57,563 bases of DNA from CAYSAD01 sp964428955 (GTDB taxonomy: Bacteria; Patescibacteriota; Saccharimonadia; Saccharimonadales; Saccharimonadaceae): positions 1-57,563 of the forward strand of contig CAYSAD010000005.1 in the NCBI GenBank assembly GCA_964428955.1, written 5' to 3'. Within the stretch, counting starts at the first letter, position 1. The number at the start of each line of letters is the position of its first letter. The translations under genes were made by a program, and so were the position numbers. The notes under the pieces were generated by a model, which saw nothing but the letters and a program-made list of their open reading frames with translations, was not told the DNA's origin and did no database searches. This document shows, piece by piece, positions 50,596 to 57,563 of the stretch.

Positions 50596-52594
50596 GGATC
50601 GTGTCGCTGAATTGCGCCAACTCCTGAATCAGTACAGTTATGAGTACCATGTGATAGATACACCGTCTGTCAGTGACGCCGTGTACGATAGCCTATTTAG
50701 TGAATTGAAGAAGATCGAGACGGACTTTCCAGATCTCACTACACCCGATAGTCCGACGCAGCGAGTTGGTAACGAACTAAAGGGCGGTTTTCAAAAAGTC
50801 CGTCATAGTTCGCGCATGTTAAGTCTGAATGACGTTTTTGACCGCAGTGAAGTAGAGGCTTGGGTGAAGCGGATGGATAGGTTATTGCCTGGTCGGACGC
50901 ATGAATTTTTCGCCGACATAAAAATGGACGGGCTGGCTTGCGCGTTGATTTACGAAGACGGTTCGTTGGTGCGAGCTATAACGCGTGGCGATAGTTTTAT
51001 CGGTGAGGACGTGACGAACAATGTTCGGACAATCACTAATGTGCCACTTCGACTGCGTAAAGATAAAGATTTCGAACAGTTCTTAGGTGGTCGCACAGAA
51101 GTCCGTGGTGAGATCGTGATGCTAAAGAGCGACTTCACAAGGCTTAATGAAAAGCAGCGTGCGGCTGGCAAGCCAGAATTCGCGAATCCACGCAACTTAG
51201 CGGCCGGCACGATCCGACAGCTCGATCCGAAACTTGTTGCCAGGCGTCCGTTGACGTTCGTTGCCTACGACCTTCTACGCGACTATCCGGCGGATGTGCC
51301 GACGAACATGTTCGCCTATGAAGCAATTTCGGCACTCGGCATTCGTCGTAACCAGCAAGCCCGAACGTTCACGAGCGTCGGTGATGTCATGCGTTTCGTT
51401 GATGAGTGGGATAAAAAACGCCATGACCTACCGTTCAATACCGATGGATTGGTCGTGAAAGTCAATGATCGTGTTCAGTTCACCGATCTTGGCATTGTCG
51501 GTAAGCAACCACGCGCGGCGGTGGCGTATAAGTACGCGGCTGAACAAGCCACAACTATCGTCAAAGATATCGTCATTAGTATTGGGCGAACTGGCGCAGC
51601 AACGCCCGTCGCCGTCTTCAATCCGGTCCAGGTCGCCGGCACGACCGTCCGACACGCTAGCCTGCACAATGCCGACGAAATCATCCGCAAAGATATCCGT
51701 ATTGGTGATACGGTCGTCATATTCAAAGCTGGCGATATCATTCCGCAGGTCGAGAGCGTCGTCAAGGAGTTGAGACCTAAAAATGCCAAACGGTTTGATT
51801 ACGAATCGGCGCTAACGCAGCAGTATCCGGAGCTGCAGTTTGAGCGTCAGGGTGAAGATGTCGTTTATCGTCTCAAGGGCAGTTCTGGCGATTTGATTTT
51901 GAAACGGTCGCTTGAATATTACGCGTCAAAAGGCGCGCTTGATATCGATACACTGGGTGAGAAGAACGTCGTAGCGCTGGTTGAAGCCGGTCTCGTAAAA
52001 GATATTGCCGACATCTATACATTAACCGTGGATGAGCTTTTGCAGCTTGACCGTTTCGCCGACGTCTCCGCACGTAAACTAGTGAGCGCAATTCAAGAGA
52101 AGAAAAATCCGCCGCTAGAAAAGTTTATTCTTGGTCTTGGTATCCGTCATGTTGGTGCGCAAACGGCGATTGATCTCGCGAATAAATTTACATCAATTGA
52201 AGCGCTACAAGTGGCGACGATCGAAGAACTTGAAACGGTCGAAGGTATTGGGGGGGTCGTGGCCGAATCAATCATTGCTTGGTTCGCCGACGAAGATAAT
52301 ATAATGCTGCTTGAAAAATTTCGTCGCCTTAGTATTAGGCCGCATTTTGAAAAGAAGACAGGTAAGTTTATTGGTCAGAATTTTGTCATCACCGGAATAT
52401 TAGAAACAATGTCACGCGATGAGGCGGCTGATAAAATCCGTAGCCAGGGTGGCTCTTTCCAAACCGGCGTCGCCAAAGATACAACGTATTTAGTAGCTGG
52501 CGGTAAGGTGGGTGCGAGCAAGCTAAAGCAAGCTCAGAGTTACGGTACGAGCATTATTGATGAGAAAAAGCTAAAGAGACTACTTGATGAGTAA
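50576..52594 (+). CDS. ligA: NAD-dependent DNA ligase lacking zinc-finger cysteines
   Basis: Seals nicks using NAD+. An Ia domain (YSYEYHVIDTPSVSDAVYDSL) near 17-38 is followed by the adenylation Lys in KMDGLAC near 116, motifs GEIVMLK and GLVVKVND, an OB fold (SIGRTGAATPVAVFNPV), HhH repeats (near 440-580) and a BRCT domain at the end (FVITGILETMSRDEA). Between OB and HhH, where LigA has CPxC...C...C, there is QYPELQ...RLKGSSGDL with no Cys at all; only one Cys occurs in the whole protein. ATG 50576 with GGAAGG upstream is preferred over TTG 50570. Confidence 0.95.
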   Translation: MVVHPPKDRVAELRQLLNQYSYEYHVIDTPSVSDAVYDSLFSELKKIETDFPDLTTPDSPTQRVGNELKGGFQKVRHSSRMLSLNDVFDRSEVEAWVKRMDRLLPGRTHEFFADIKMDGLACALIYEDGSLVRAITRGDSFIGEDVTNNVRTITNVPLRLRKDKDFEQFLGGRTEVRGEIVMLKSDFTRLNEKQRAAGKPEFANPRNLAAGTIRQLDPKLVARRPLTFVAYDLLRDYPADVPTNMFAYEAISALGIRRNQQARTFTSVGDVMRFVDEWDKKRHDLPFNTDGLVVKVNDRVQFTDLGIVGKQPRAAVAYKYAAEQATTIVKDIVISIGRTGAATPVAVFNPVQVAGTTVRHASLHNADEIIRKDIRIGDTVVIFKAGDIIPQVESVVKELRPKNAKRFDYESALTQQYPELQFERQGEDVVYRLKGSSGDLILKRSLEYYASKGALDIDTLGEKNVVALVEAGLVKDIADIYTLTVDELLQLDRFADVSARKLVSAIQEKKNPPLEKFILGLGIRHVGAQTAIDLANKFTSIEALQVATIEELETVEGIGGVVAESIIAWFADEDNIMLLEKFRRLSIRPHFEKKTGKFIGQNFVITGILETMSRDEAADKIRSQGGSFQTGVAKDTTYLVAGGKVGASKLKQAQSYGTSIIDEKKLKRLLDE

Positions 52595-52814
52595 TATTAC
52601 GCCAGGCACCTACGTTCATTATAAAAGTGAGACGATGCGCTATGAAGTAGTCGGGATTGGTAAGAATACTGAAACAAATGAAGAGTACGTGGTTTACAAA
52701 CCGCTCTACGAAACGGACGCAAATACTGATTTTTGGGTGCGGCCGTACGAAATGTTCATCGGTAGCGTTGAAGTTAACGGGAAATTAATTTCTAGATTCA
52801 AGAAAATCAATTAG
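52587..52814 (+). CDS. DUF1653 small protein
   Basis: 75 residues from the ATG at 52587, overlapping the ligA stop. GTYVHYKSETMRYEVVGIGKN and VVYKPLYE...FWVRPYEMF match the beta-rich DUF1653 domain. Function unknown; often a stand-alone small protein in bacteria. Confidence 0.85.
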   Translation: MSNITPGTYVHYKSETMRYEVVGIGKNTETNEEYVVYKPLYETDANTDFWVRPYEMFIGSVEVNGKLISRFKKIN

Positions 52815-52816
52815 AG

Positions 52817-52822
52817 TATACT
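52817..52822 (+). promoter_or_regulatory. -10 box of ABC exporter operon
   Basis: TATACT, 6 nt before the ATG, overlapping the end of the DUF1653 gene's flank. Confidence 0.6.
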
Positions 52823-52828
52823 AAAAAC

Positions 52829-53554
52829 ATGTCCGAAAAACGTGCGACCCAATTATCAATCATCGCCAAGAATCTGACTATCGTAAAAGGGAAGTCACCG
52901 ATTTTGAATTCCTTGTCGTTCGAAGTTAAATCAGGTTTGATTACCGGTCTGCTCGGGCCGAGTGGTGCCGGTAAAACGACTCTGATCCGATCAATCGTAG
53001 GCGTACAGACGACGACTAAAGGGTCGTTGTCTGTACTAGGCTTAAAAGCCGGCGATAAGCGGCTGCGCCCACGGATTGGCTATGTCACGCAAGCACCGGC
53101 GGTCTATACCGACCTGACTGTCTTTCAAAACTTGCGCTATTTTGCGACACTAGCACGCGCTCCACTGAGCCAAGTCAAGCAAGTTATTCGTCAGGTAAAA
53201 CTCGAAGCTCAGGAGAAGCAATTAGTTGAAACGCTATCTGGTGGTCAGAAAACCCGTGTTTCTCTGGCGGTCGCACTGCTTGGTGACCCCGACTTGCTCG
53301 TACTTGACGAACCGACGGTTGGCCTTGATCCGCTACTTCGAAAAGAACTATGGCAGCTTTTCAAAGAGCTAGCGGCTGACGGTAAGACACTGCTCGTATC
53401 ATCGCACGTTATGGATGAAGCTGAACACTGTGATGAATTGTTGCTGATTCGTGGCGGTGATCTTTTATGGAATGATACGAAAGATAAATTACTCCAAAAG
53501 ACTAAATGTCGCTCTGTCGAAGACGCATTCCTAAAGATCGTGGAGGAGAAATAA
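52829..53554 (+). CDS. ABC exporter ATPase
   Basis: 241 residues. Walker A GPSGAGKTTLI near 45, signature LSGGQKTRVSLA near 132, Walker B DLLVLDEPTVGLDPLLR near 152, H-loop SSHVMDEAEHCDE near 190. Pairs with the permease 1 bp downstream. Close to NodI/DrrA-like exporters. Confidence 0.93.
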   Translation: MSEKRATQLSIIAKNLTIVKGKSPILNSLSFEVKSGLITGLLGPSGAGKTTLIRSIVGVQTTTKGSLSVLGLKAGDKRLRPRIGYVTQAPAVYTDLTVFQNLRYFATLARAPLSQVKQVIRQVKLEAQEKQLVETLSGGQKTRVSLAVALLGDPDLLVLDEPTVGLDPLLRKELWQLFKELAADGKTLLVSSHVMDEAEHCDELLLIRGGDLLWNDTKDKLLQKTKCRSVEDAFLKIVEEK

Positions 53555-53555
53555 G

Positions 53556-54296
53556 ATGTATCACCTGCGGACTACTAGCGCCACGTTGACGCGTATTATG
53601 CGGCAACTGGCTCATGATCGTCGCACGCTTGCGCTGCTATTCATCGTGCCGTGTGTTTTATTGTCATTGCTGCGTTGGATGTTTAACGACAACCTAACGG
53701 TTTTTAACTCAATCGCGCCAGCCTTACTTGGTGTTTTTCCGTTTGTGCTAATGTTCATTATTACGTCTATCACTACATTGCGCGAACGTACCAACGGTAC
53801 AATGGAACGGCTTATGGCGGCACCGATCGGTCGGCTCGACATCATACTCGGCTACATGGGCGCATTCGGATTGGTGGCGATCGTCCAGGCACTACTAGCA
53901 AGCGGCTTGGTGCTTTACGGTTTCAACTTGGATGTAGCTGGTCCGGACTGGTTTTTGGTGTTAGTGGCCGTACTCGATGCTTTGCTCGGTACGGCGCTCG
54001 GTTTGTTTGTCAGTGCGTTTGCGAAAACCGAATTCCAAGCCGTGCAATTCATGCCAGGTTTCGTGTTGCCACAATTGCTCGTCTGCGGGTTGTTCATACC
54101 ACTAGAGCGGATGCCGGATTTACTTGAATCGATCGCCTATTTTTTGCCGCTGACTTATGCAGTCGATGCGCTTAATCGCGTCGTGACTGAGGTTACCATA
54201 ACGCAGGAAAGTTGGCGTGATGTCTGGGTGGTGGTTGGATTCATTATTGCCGCCATCGTGCTTGGTGCGTTGACACTTAGGCGCAGGTCAAAATAA
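53556..54296 (+). CDS. ABC-2 type permease
   Basis: 246 residues with six hydrophobic helices. TTLRERTNGTMERLMAAPIGRLDIILGY near 69-96 and FVLPQLLVCGLFIPLERMPDLLESIAYFLPLTY near 168-200 are the ABC-2 signature blocks. Membrane half of the exporter whose ATPase lies upstream. Confidence 0.93.
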   Translation: MYHLRTTSATLTRIMRQLAHDRRTLALLFIVPCVLLSLLRWMFNDNLTVFNSIAPALLGVFPFVLMFIITSITTLRERTNGTMERLMAAPIGRLDIILGYMGAFGLVAIVQALLASGLVLYGFNLDVAGPDWFLVLVAVLDALLGTALGLFVSAFAKTEFQAVQFMPGFVLPQLLVCGLFIPLERMPDLLESIAYFLPLTYAVDALNRVVTEVTITQESWRDVWVVVGFIIAAIVLGALTLRRRSK

Positions 54297-54297
54297 G

Positions 54298-54657
54298 ATG
54301 GGTCACGTGAGGGATAAAGCCAGGCGGACATTCATCGGTATCGTAGGTGGCTTTGTGCTGCTGGTTGGTATCATCGCGATTCCCTATCCCGGCCCGGGTT
54401 GGTTAATTGTTTTTGCAGGTTTAGCAATTTTAGCAACTGAGTTCGAGAAAGCCCAGCGGGTACTTGATTACGCCCAAAAAGAATACGACAATTGGCAAGG
54501 TTGGTTGCGCAAACAATCACGTTTTATTCAAGTGATATTCTTTCTCGTCACTGCCGTTATTGTTATAGTGACACTTTGGTTGCTCAATGCCTACGGTATA
54601 CTAAATCATTTGTTCAATCTCGGCTTAGATTGGGTAGATTCTCCGTTTTTTAATTAA
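54298..54657 (+). CDS. TIGR02611/PGPGW-motif membrane protein
   Basis: 119 residues. The motif YPGPGWLIVFAGLAILATEFEKAQRVLD near 27-54 defines the PGPGW family (putative transmembrane protein, known in Actinobacteria). Three hydrophobic helices: 17-33, 35-48 and about 78-98. Function unknown. One base after the permease stop; last gene of that operon. Confidence 0.88.
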   Translation: MGHVRDKARRTFIGIVGGFVLLVGIIAIPYPGPGWLIVFAGLAILATEFEKAQRVLDYAQKEYDNWQGWLRKQSRFIQVIFFLVTAVIVIVTLWLLNAYGILNHLFNLGLDWVDSPFFN

Positions 54658-54662
54658 CCCCG

Positions 54663-54668
54663 TATAAT
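54663..54668 (+). promoter_or_regulatory. -10 box of fused ABC exporter gene
   Basis: TATAAT, 7 nt before the ATG at 54676. Confidence 0.65.
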
Positions 54669-54675
54669 AAAATAC

Positions 54676-56499
54676 ATGCCGCGTCCACGAAAAACCAAAC
54701 CAAAGAAACTATCGAAGCGCCAATATTTCGGTGCAATTCTAAGCGTCGCTAAAATTACGTATAAAGCCGCTCCGATAGCGGTCGTGGTACAGTTTGGTGG
54801 TGCGATTATCAGCGCAGTCCTGCCAATCGTCACTTCATACTTCGCCGCCTTGACGACGACAGCACTCGCCGAAGCCTATGCAGGCAATGTGCAATCGGGT
54901 GACAAAGCTATGGTATACGTTATTATCACGGCGCTGCTGGGAATAGTTTGGACGGCCTGGAATAGTATTGCTCAGTATGTCAATGCTAGCATGCGCTACA
55001 AAGTTGAAGTTGCTATGAATGATCAGATGTACGAGCATTTTCTGGCGCTTGATTTCTGGCGTTACGACGATAAAGACACTGCCGATGTTTTTGATCGTGC
55101 TTCACAATTTGCCAATTTCTTTCCGTATGTATTCGATCGTTTGGCTGGCGTGATGACGCAGTTTATCACTATGGTTGCCGGGTTATTGGCTCTGGTGTTG
55201 GTTAGTTGGTGGCTCGGACTCATCATGATAGTGGCGGTTGTTCCTGGTGTATATATCCAATTCAAACTCTCAAAGGCACAGACTGAACATTGGAATGAGA
55301 ATGTGGAGACCAGACGCGCCCGCAATATGATTGAGTACCGGTTGTTGCAGCAGCCAAAATATATTGCCGAACTCAGACTATATGGTATCGTTCGACATCT
55401 CCTTGACTTGCGGATTTCACTACGCGACAAGGACGAAAAGGAACGGATCGACTTTGAACGACGTTACGTTTTCAAGCGGCTCGGTGCCGATGCGCTCGAG
55501 GCAGGGGCTGAAGTTGTCGCCCTGCTATTCACCGTCGTCCAAATCATTCATCGTCAACAACCAATCGGCCAGTTCCTCTACGTGCAACAGGTAGTTTCGC
55601 GAGCACTCCAAGGTGCGGGTAATTTCGTATCTCAAATGAATAATATTGATCAGGATTTGGCAAATTTGTTCGATTATCAACGGTTCATGGAGCTGCCGGA
55701 GCGCGATGGTGGTACGGCACACCTGGAACACGTACCAGACCGAGTAATGCTCGACCACGTTTCGTTTCATTATCCATCGGCAAAAATTAAGGCGCTGAGC
55801 GATGTGACATTAACGATCGAAAAAGGTCAACATGTCGCGATTGTCGGTGAGAACGGTGCTGGTAAATCAACGCTGATAAAGATTTTACTCGGTTTGTATG
55901 ATCCGTCCGACGGTCGAGTTTTGATTGACGATCAGGATCTTAGCACGCTCAAAATTAGCGATTGGCACCATTTGCTTGGTGTGCTGCAACAAGATTACCT
56001 GGCTTATTGGTTCGCCGATGCGCGCGATAATGTGTATTTCGGTGATGTCAGCGAACCGCTTGATAGTGCTCGTTTCGATCAGGCAATCGATCGGGCCGAA
56101 GCTAGGAAGTTCCTAGAGAAGCTGCCGCAGAAATTCGACACCTACCTGACACCGTGGATGGAAGATGATGATGGTAACAATGGCGTCGATTTATCGGGCG
56201 GCCAGTGGCAGAGGCTAGCGCTGGCACGTAATTTCTATCGCGATGCGCCGATTATCATCCTTGATGAGCCAACTTCAGCCATTGACGCTTTGGCGGAAGC
56301 CCGTATTTTCGAACACCTGTTCGCCGATCGGAAGCGCACGGTTATAACCATCAGCCATCGCATGACGACGGTGGAAAAAGCTGACATCATTTATATGATG
56401 CAAGAGGGTAGGGTGGTGGAACGCGGTACACATGCCGAGCTGGTCAAGAAAAAAAGCGCTTACTATACCATGTTCAAATCGCAACTTCGTGATAACTAA
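54676..56499 (+). CDS. ABC exporter, fused permease-ATPase (MsbA-like half-transporter)
   Basis: 607 residues. A basic N-terminus and six transmembrane helices (about 30-330) form the permease. The ATPase follows with Walker A GENGAGKSTLI near 395, signature LSGGQWQRLALA near 505, Walker B APIIILDEPTSAID near 525 and ISHRMTTVEKADIIY near 560. Works as a homodimer or heterodimer to export lipids, peptides or drugs. Followed by a bidirectional terminator. Confidence 0.94.
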   Translation: MPRPRKTKPKKLSKRQYFGAILSVAKITYKAAPIAVVVQFGGAIISAVLPIVTSYFAALTTTALAEAYAGNVQSGDKAMVYVIITALLGIVWTAWNSIAQYVNASMRYKVEVAMNDQMYEHFLALDFWRYDDKDTADVFDRASQFANFFPYVFDRLAGVMTQFITMVAGLLALVLVSWWLGLIMIVAVVPGVYIQFKLSKAQTEHWNENVETRRARNMIEYRLLQQPKYIAELRLYGIVRHLLDLRISLRDKDEKERIDFERRYVFKRLGADALEAGAEVVALLFTVVQIIHRQQPIGQFLYVQQVVSRALQGAGNFVSQMNNIDQDLANLFDYQRFMELPERDGGTAHLEHVPDRVMLDHVSFHYPSAKIKALSDVTLTIEKGQHVAIVGENGAGKSTLIKILLGLYDPSDGRVLIDDQDLSTLKISDWHHLLGVLQQDYLAYWFADARDNVYFGDVSEPLDSARFDQAIDRAEARKFLEKLPQKFDTYLTPWMEDDDGNNGVDLSGGQWQRLALARNFYRDAPIIILDEPTSAIDALAEARIFEHLFADRKRTVITISHRMTTVEKADIIYMMQEGRVVERGTHAELVKKKSAYYTMFKSQLRDN

Positions 56500-56500
56500 A

Positions 56501-56529
56501 AAGAACCTCGTCGTTTAAGACGAGATTCT
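56501..56529. terminator. Bidirectional terminator
   Basis: CTCGTC-GTTTAA-GACGAG stem (56507-56524), extended by AGAA/TTCT past one mismatch. T-rich on both strands, serving the ABC exporter and the reverse RRM gene. Confidence 0.8.
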
Positions 56530-56544
56530 CTTTGACTGGAGTGA

Positions 56545-56859
56545 TTACCAGCTGCGTTGACGGAATGAACCACCGCCGCCATTGCCAGAATCACGCTGTG
56601 GGCGATCTTCTTTCGGGCGGGCCAGTGAAACGTTGATGGTACGACCATCAAGTTCCTTACCGTCGAGTTGGTCAACAGCTTTTTGGTTGTTGGCTTCGTC
56701 AGTGTATTCGACGAATCCGAAACCTTTGCTGCGACCGCTGTCGCGATCGGTAATCACACGTGCACTGGCGACTTCGCCAATTTGCTCAAAATGAGCTTTC
56801 AAACTATCATCCGTAGTGCTGTAAGCTAGGCTACCGATGAAAAGATTTTGCTGTGCCAT
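56545..56859 (-). CDS. RRM-domain RNA-binding protein
   Basis: 104 residues. RNP2 NLFIGSLAYS at residues 5-14 and RNP1 KGFGFVEYTD near 45-54 form a single RRM, followed by a Gly/Arg/Gln-rich tail (GNGGGGSFRQRSW). Similar to the cold-induced RRM proteins of cyanobacteria; binds single-stranded RNA. No clear Shine-Dalgarno. Confidence 0.93.
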   Translation of the reverse strand: MAQQNLFIGSLAYSTTDDSLKAHFEQIGEVASARVITDRDSGRSKGFGFVEYTDEANNQKAVDQLDGKELDGRTINVSLARPKEDRPQRDSGNGGGGSFRQRSW

Positions 56860-56874
56860 GAAATGGATACTCTT

Positions 56875-57019
56875 TTCTTGTTACTTGTTACGTCAGATCG
56901 ACCATGCGGCGAACTTTTTCAAGAAAATGTATCCTAATAAAGAAGGAAAACACTCGCTTCGCGTATGCTTCTGAACAAGACTATTTAAGCATGATTTTAA
57001 GAAATATACTAGCATAAGC
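56875..57019. other. Intergenic stretch without gene
   Basis: Lies between the RRM gene and the ncRNA promoter. It should hold the RRM promoter and leader on the reverse strand. GAAGC...GCTTC-type repeats occur near 56951-56972. No ORF with credible coding features. Confidence 0.4.
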
Positions 57020-57048
57020 TTGAAAATCCAAACCGCTTGGCGCATAAT
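57020..57048 (+). promoter_or_regulatory. Promoter of candidate ncRNA
   Basis: TTGAAA (57020-57025), 17 bp, CATAAT (57043-57048). A further TATACT at 57005-57010 may be an alternative. Confidence 0.55.
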
Positions 57049-57050
57049 GG

Positions 57051-57178
57051 TTGTCAAGCTGGTACGCAACAAGGGGTACCCTTGCGTATAAAACAAACAC
57101 GTCGAAAACAAAATCGTGCCCCGGGTGGGCGCGTAACAGCTAACAAAGATTCGCTTCTGGAAACAGAGGCGAATTTTT
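57051..57178 (+). ncRNA. Candidate structured small RNA with own terminator
   Basis: About 125 nt, non-coding. A closing stem pairs TTGT..AGCTG (57051-57061) with CAGCT.ACAA (57137-57146). Inside: hairpin 1 TACGCAA..GGG/CCC-TTGCGTA (57063-57088), and CGTG at 57115-57118 that can pair either with CACG (57098-57101) or, as a 7-bp stem, with GGGCGCG (57127-57133). A terminator follows: ATTCGCTTCTG-GAAA-CAGAGGCGAAT and a T-run (57149-57178). No match to tmRNA, SRP RNA, 6S or RNase P is apparent. Confidence 0.55.
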
Positions 57179-57180
57179 GT

Positions 57181-57186
57181 TACAAT
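57181..57186 (+). promoter_or_regulatory. -10 box of tRNA-Ala transcript
   Basis: TACAAT directly after the ncRNA terminator; weak -35 (TGGAAA) in its loop. A leader of about 100 nt precedes the tRNA. Confidence 0.45.
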
Positions 57187-57241
57187 TGGTTGTGTTTCTG
57201 CTACGAGCCACAAGGTGAGCTTTAGGAGAAGGAGCAAGATT

Positions 57242-57286
57242 TTGAGTTTATCTCAAAATCGAAGTGGAAAGGTAAGCCCTTCCTGA
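57242..57286 (+). CDS. Possible 14-codon leader peptide before tRNA-Ala
   Basis: TTG start 7 nt after AAGGAG (57229-57234), reading MSLSQNRSGKVSPS and TGA, 5 bp before the tRNA. The start lies in a perfect 9-bp inverted repeat GATTTTGAG-TTTAT-CTCAAAATC (57238-57260) that could hide the start. Could be accidental. Confidence 0.25.
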   Translation: MSLSQNRSGKVSPS

Positions 57287-57291
57287 AAAAT

Positions 57292-57368
57292 GGGGCATTG
57301 GCGCAGTTGGCTAGCGCGCTTCCATGGCATGGAAGAGGTCATCGGTTCGAATCCGATATGCTCCACCA
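57292..57368 (+). tRNA. tRNA-Ala (GGC)
   Basis: Acceptor GGGGCAT/ATGCTCC with one wobble, CCA encoded. Anticodon stem CTTCC/GGAAG around ATGGCAT, anticodon GGC at 57326-57328. T-arm ATCGG-TTCGAAT-CCGAT. Confidence 0.96.
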
Positions 57369-57401
57369 TATTTAGATTCTCAAAATTTCTTACGTTCAAA
57401 C

Positions 57402-57430
57402 TTGTAACAATGCTTATGTTGATGTATAAG
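57402..57430 (+). promoter_or_regulatory. Promoter of terminal prepilin gene
   Basis: TTGTAA (57402-57407), 17 bp, TATAAG (57425-57430), 9 nt before the ATG. Confidence 0.6.
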
Positions 57431-57439
57431 TGGGGTATT

Positions 57440-57563
57440 ATGATAGGCACATATAAACATCAACACACTGATAAAATTAAACAGAAGCGAACCAATGGTT
57501 GGGCCTCTCCTGCCTTCACCATCGTCGAACTCCTCATCATCATAGCTACTATCGGTATTCTCA
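57440..57563 (+). CDS. Type IV prepilin-like protein, truncated by window edge
   Basis: 41 codons are visible. A basic leader of about 26 residues ends in Pro-Ala before FTIVELLIIIATIGIL, the prepilin signal with Glu at +5 of the mature chain. The residue before the cleavage site is Ala rather than the usual Gly. Second prepilin of the window; the rest lies beyond the edge. Confidence 0.85.
   Translation, partial: MIGTYKHQHTDKIKQKRTNGWASPAFTIVELLIIIATIGIL

Noticed and set aside
57037..57225. Forward ORF of 62 codons over the ncRNA
   Set aside because: It starts upstream of the -10 and reads through a strong terminator; better explained as non-coding RNA.
56893..57237. Reverse ORF of 114 codons
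   Set aside because: It runs through the ncRNA promoter, hairpins and terminator, has odd composition and no Shine-Dalgarno or family resemblance.
57253..57450. Reverse ORF of 65 codons containing HIGFEPMTSSMP
   Set aside because: This is the well-known spurious translation of the antisense strand of a tRNA gene (here tRNA-Ala), often misannotated as a protein.
1..57563. CRISPR arrays, IS elements, integrase or prophage genes, rRNA
   Set aside because: Looked for regularly spaced repeats, transposase motifs and rRNA signatures; none found.

Overview
The window looks like a chromosomal segment of a Candidatus Saccharibacteria (TM7) or closely related Candidate Phyla Radiation bacterium. This is an inference from gene content. 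There is a 636-residue alanyl-tRNA synthetase without the usual C-terminal domain, an FtsA-like actin followed by a large one-pass membrane protein and ruvX-mltG, type IV prepilins, LysM-CHAP and G5 wall hydrolases, many small ABC exporters, very tight packing and no biosynthetic pathways. UGA is used as a stop, so the code is the standard bacterial one. No rRNA, IS element, prophage or CRISPR array is visible.

Layout. 1-575: a compositionally different edge with two coupled small ORFs and a terminator. 577-9441: pgk-tpiA-tail-anchored protein, PcrA/UvrD helicase, a G5 wall hydrolase, rsmA and metG. 9444-16340: a membrane protein, tatD, two small unknowns, cysteine desulfurase, a YdcF-like protein, mnmA and alaS. 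16337-23293: a reverse-strand unknown, the ftsA-like/membrane protein/ruvX/mltG cluster and a LysM-CHAP hydrolase behind a long leader. 23363-34377: obgE, DUF475, sbcB, uvrA, DedA, rplY, a MazG-like protein, DoxX, an Erm-like methyltransferase and trhO. 34383-38344: an ABC exporter and three VOC-fold genes. 38411-44830: a VIT1-like carrier, uvrC, a prepilin, an M24 peptidase, a small membrane protein, secG and an orphan peptide-binding protein. 44838-57563: four tRNAs, a TetR-controlled ABC exporter, lemA-htpX, ligA, more ABC exporters, an RRM protein, a candidate structured RNA and the start of a second prepilin.

The strongest overall signal is promoter architecture. About 20 genes have a TATAAT-like -10 box ending only 6-12 nt before the start codon, so their mRNAs should be leaderless. 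Genes inside operons and several accessory genes carry Shine-Dalgarno sites instead. Several promoters are packed into or right behind terminators. Other points of interest are a NAD-dependent DNA ligase that has lost all four zinc-finger cysteines, a 125-nt candidate ncRNA with alternative pairings before tRNA-Ala, a long structured leader before the LysM-CHAP gene, and a two-site palindromic operator between tetR and the drr-type exporter.

Functionally the genes cover glycolysis, DNA repair (uvrA, uvrC, uvrD/pcrA, ligA, sbcB), tRNA charging and wobble-uridine modification (metG, alaS, cysteine desulfurase, mnmA, trhO), wall remodelling and division, pili, and export or detoxification.
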